DNA of 64,000 nt from Beijerinckiaceae bacterium RH AL1 (GTDB lineage: Bacteria; Pseudomonadota; Alphaproteobacteria; Rhizobiales; Beijerinckiaceae), in NCBI GenBank assembly GCA_901457705.2, contig LR590083.2:3410597-3474596 (forward strand). Direction: 5' to 3'. Positions 62,572 through 64,000 of the stretch are shown here, in pieces (positions within the stretch are counted from its first letter, which is position 1; each line of letters begins with the position of its first letter). The notes beneath the pieces are model-generated. The model had not been told where the DNA came from. It made no database searches and saw nothing but the letters and a program-made list of their open reading frames with translations. Made by a program: the position numbers and the translations under genes.

Positions 62572-62764
62572 GCTGGCTCGAAGGCTCCCGTGTTTCGACA
62601 CCCCGACCCTGCCCGTCGCAGGCGCCCGAAATCGCTAAGGGCCACGGTGAACACGACCTAAATCGAGGATTTCGCTGGCCTTTCGGCGCGCATCGTTCTC
62701 TTGGCGCGAACGGCTTCGCTAAAATTGGAGGCTTTTCGAACAGCCCTGCGCGACAGGCGCACCG

Positions 62765-63664
62765 GTGTCCCGACTCGTCGCCTTGAAGGCGCCGGGCTTG
62801 CTCGTTAAGCACTTACGTCACACCAGCAGCCGGCGCGAAATCCTGGAACACCAGCTCGACATCCGTGACTTGCTGTCACGTCTCGTCGCCGTCGCCGACG
62901 AGGCCGGGCGCATCGCCATGCGCTACTACCGGCCGGGCGGCCGCACCGCCGCCGGGGTCGAGTGGAAGGGCGACGGGTCGCCCGTCACGCAGGCCGATCT
63001 CGAGGTCAACGCGATGCTCGAGCGCGAGGTGCGCGCGCTGCGGCCGGAGGCGGCCTGGCTCTCCGAGGAAAGCGCCGACGACACGAGCCGGCTCTCGGCG
63101 CGCGAGGTGTTCATCGTCGACCCGATCGACGGCACGCGCGGCTTCTCCGAAGGCGACGCCAACTGGGCCGTGGCCGTCGCGCTCGTCGCCGACGGGCGCC
63201 CGGTCTGCGGCGTCGTGCATGCGCCGGCGCTCGCCGAGACCTACGCCGCGGCCGCAGGCTACGGCGCGACGCTCAACGGGCGGCCGCTGCCGCTTCGCGA
63301 CGAGAGCGAGGTCACGCCCGACCTGCGCATCACCTGCCCGAAGGTGCTCGCCAACGCGCTCACCGGCGCCGGGGTCGACTTCGCCTTCCAGCCGAAGATC
63401 GCCTCGCTGGCGCTGCGCGTCGCCAAGGTGGCCTCCGGCGTCTACGATGCCGGCTTCACGACCCGCGACTCGCACGACTGGGACCTCGCCGCCGCCGACA
63501 TGGTGCTGACCGAGGCCGGCGGCATCCTCGCCGACCTGTCGGGCGCGCCGGTCCTCTACAACCGCCCCGATCCCGTGCACGGCGTGCTCACCGCCGCCCC
63601 GCGGGCGCTGCGCGCCGAGCTGCGCGAAGCGCTCGGCCGCACGCGCTACGGGAGGGAGGGTTGA
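62765..63664 (+). CDS. inositol-monophosphatase-family phosphatase (CysQ/HisN-like)
   Basis: A 299-residue Mg2+-dependent, Li+-sensitive phosphatase fold. Metal-binding motifs are SEESADDTSRL (the WxSEE region), VFIVDPIDGTRGFSEGDANW and SHDWDLAAADMVLTEAGGIL. The GTRGF form and the length fit 3'(2'),5'-bisphosphate nucleotidase-type proteins of this order, although histidinol-phosphate or inositol phosphatase activity is also possible. GTG 62765 opens the frame; a start nearer to residue 32 would also leave the whole domain. It precedes DUF4170 by 55 bp. Confidence 0.87.
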   Translation: MSRLVALKAPGLLVKHLRHTSSRREILEHQLDIRDLLSRLVAVADEAGRIAMRYYRPGGRTAAGVEWKGDGSPVTQADLEVNAMLEREVRALRPEAAWLSEESADDTSRLSAREVFIVDPIDGTRGFSEGDANWAVAVALVADGRPVCGVVHAPALAETYAAAAGYGATLNGRPLPLRDESEVTPDLRITCPKVLANALTGAGVDFAFQPKIASLALRVAKVASGVYDAGFTTRDSHDWDLAAADMVLTEAGGILADLSGAPVLYNRPDPVHGVLTAAPRALRAELREALGRTRYGREG

Positions 63665-63719
63665 AGCCGGCATCCCTCTTCCTCCGCGACGCGGCGGCGG
63701 ATCTCGCGCGGAGGCGCAC

Positions 63720-63950
63720 ATGACCGAGAAGCCCGAGAAACAGCTGCTTCACCTCGTCTTCGGCGGCGAGCTCGACGACCTCGACGGGACGACCTTCGTC
63801 GACCTGAAGGCCGTCGACATTGTCGGCCTGTTCCCGAGCTACGCGTCGGCGCATGCCGCCTGGAAGTCCAAGGCCCAGGCCAGCGTCGACAACGCCCACA
63901 TGCGCTATTTCATCGCGCATCTGCACCGCCTGCTCGATCCCGCGAACTGA
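63720..63950 (+). CDS. DUF4170 family protein
   Basis: A 76-residue protein: KQLLHLVFGGELDDLDGTTF, VDLKAVDIVGLFPSYASAHA, AWKSKAQASVDNAHMRYFIA and ending LHRLLDPAN. This is the complete DUF4170 pattern. In Hyphomicrobiales the gene typically follows an inositol-phosphatase-family gene and precedes a lipid-A gene cluster, so lpxK/kdtA-type genes may lie beyond the right edge. The last 50 bases of the window hold no gene. Confidence 0.88.
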   Translation: MTEKPEKQLLHLVFGGELDDLDGTTFVDLKAVDIVGLFPSYASAHAAWKSKAQASVDNAHMRYFIAHLHRLLDPAN

Positions 63951-64000
63951 TGCGCCAGCCCTGATGCTCTCGGCCTGATGCCAACCTCCGGCGACACCAG

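Overview
The window is GC-rich DNA with tightly packed genes, frequent ATGA/GTGA/TGATG overlaps and GC-rich third codon positions. The gene set (acnA divergent from ccmA, larCEB, DUF6101, DUF4170 after an inositol-phosphatase-like gene, ROSE-type control of an Hsp20 gene, GCG_CRPN and DUF2934 proteins, and a palindromic repeat of a kind common in these genomes) points to an alphaproteobacterium of the Hyphomicrobiales (Rhizobiales), possibly near Methylobacteriaceae/Beijerinckiaceae. This placement comes from gene content alone.

Layout. 1-2.8 kb: a cut-off GT87-like membrane glycosyltransferase overlapping a DUF2064 glycosyltransferase gene, aqpZ and a CsbD gene. 3.3-13.5 kb: a stress and envelope region with a frameshifted PHB-depolymerase-like esterase, a heat-shock promoter and ROSE-like thermometer in front of hsp20, small secreted proteins, a PRC-barrel protein, a triple-PAS/LuxR regulator, two more CsbD proteins, a PhnA-like membrane protein, a holin-superfamily protein and DUF3618. 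14-20 kb: chrA, the nickel-pincer cofactor operon larC-larE-larB, and a frameshifted Tat-exported aldo/keto reductase. 20-24 kb: a pentapeptide-repeat protein and an array of DUF3396 (type VI immunity-like) genes. 24-36 kb: an antiporter, GNAT, an AprI/Inh-type inhibitor, acnA, ccmAB, a DUF4926/DUF6883 pair, trxA, rpsO and tRNA-Pro(CGG). 36-40 kb: a quinone-oxidoreductase-like enzyme and a three-gene operon of PLD-like protein, histidine phosphatase and DUF2278. 40-43.8 kb: a MotA-like/MotB-like pair with a third small gene, a DUF433/DUF5615 toxin-antitoxin module and a broken parD. 43.8-51 kb: leuC (frameshifted near its end), an MFS exporter, an OprB porin, an ArsR regulator, a SixA-like phosphatase and a phasin. 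51-64 kb: the efeUOB iron-uptake operon, an RHH-GNAT toxin-antitoxin pair, a ModE-like regulator, an acyltransferase, copA, a PPK2 kinase and small conserved proteins.

The most striking structure is a split SRPBCC (AHSA1-like) gene. Its N-terminal half lies at about 35.69-35.90 kb on the minus strand behind an arsR gene. Its C-terminal half lies at about 23.96-24.22 kb on the plus strand. Each half abuts a DUF3396 gene, and the two DUF3396 copies are in opposite orientation. Together this indicates an inversion of about 11.7 kb, and the DUF3396 copy at the right end has decayed.

Three other genes (the PHB-depolymerase-like esterase, the aldo/keto reductase and leuC) each look one base short. 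Because leuC is a core biosynthetic gene, some of these may be consensus errors in the sequence rather than real pseudogenes. The best candidate for an undescribed functional unit is the PLD/histidine-phosphatase/DUF2278 operon, followed by the orphan DUF3396 immunity-like array.
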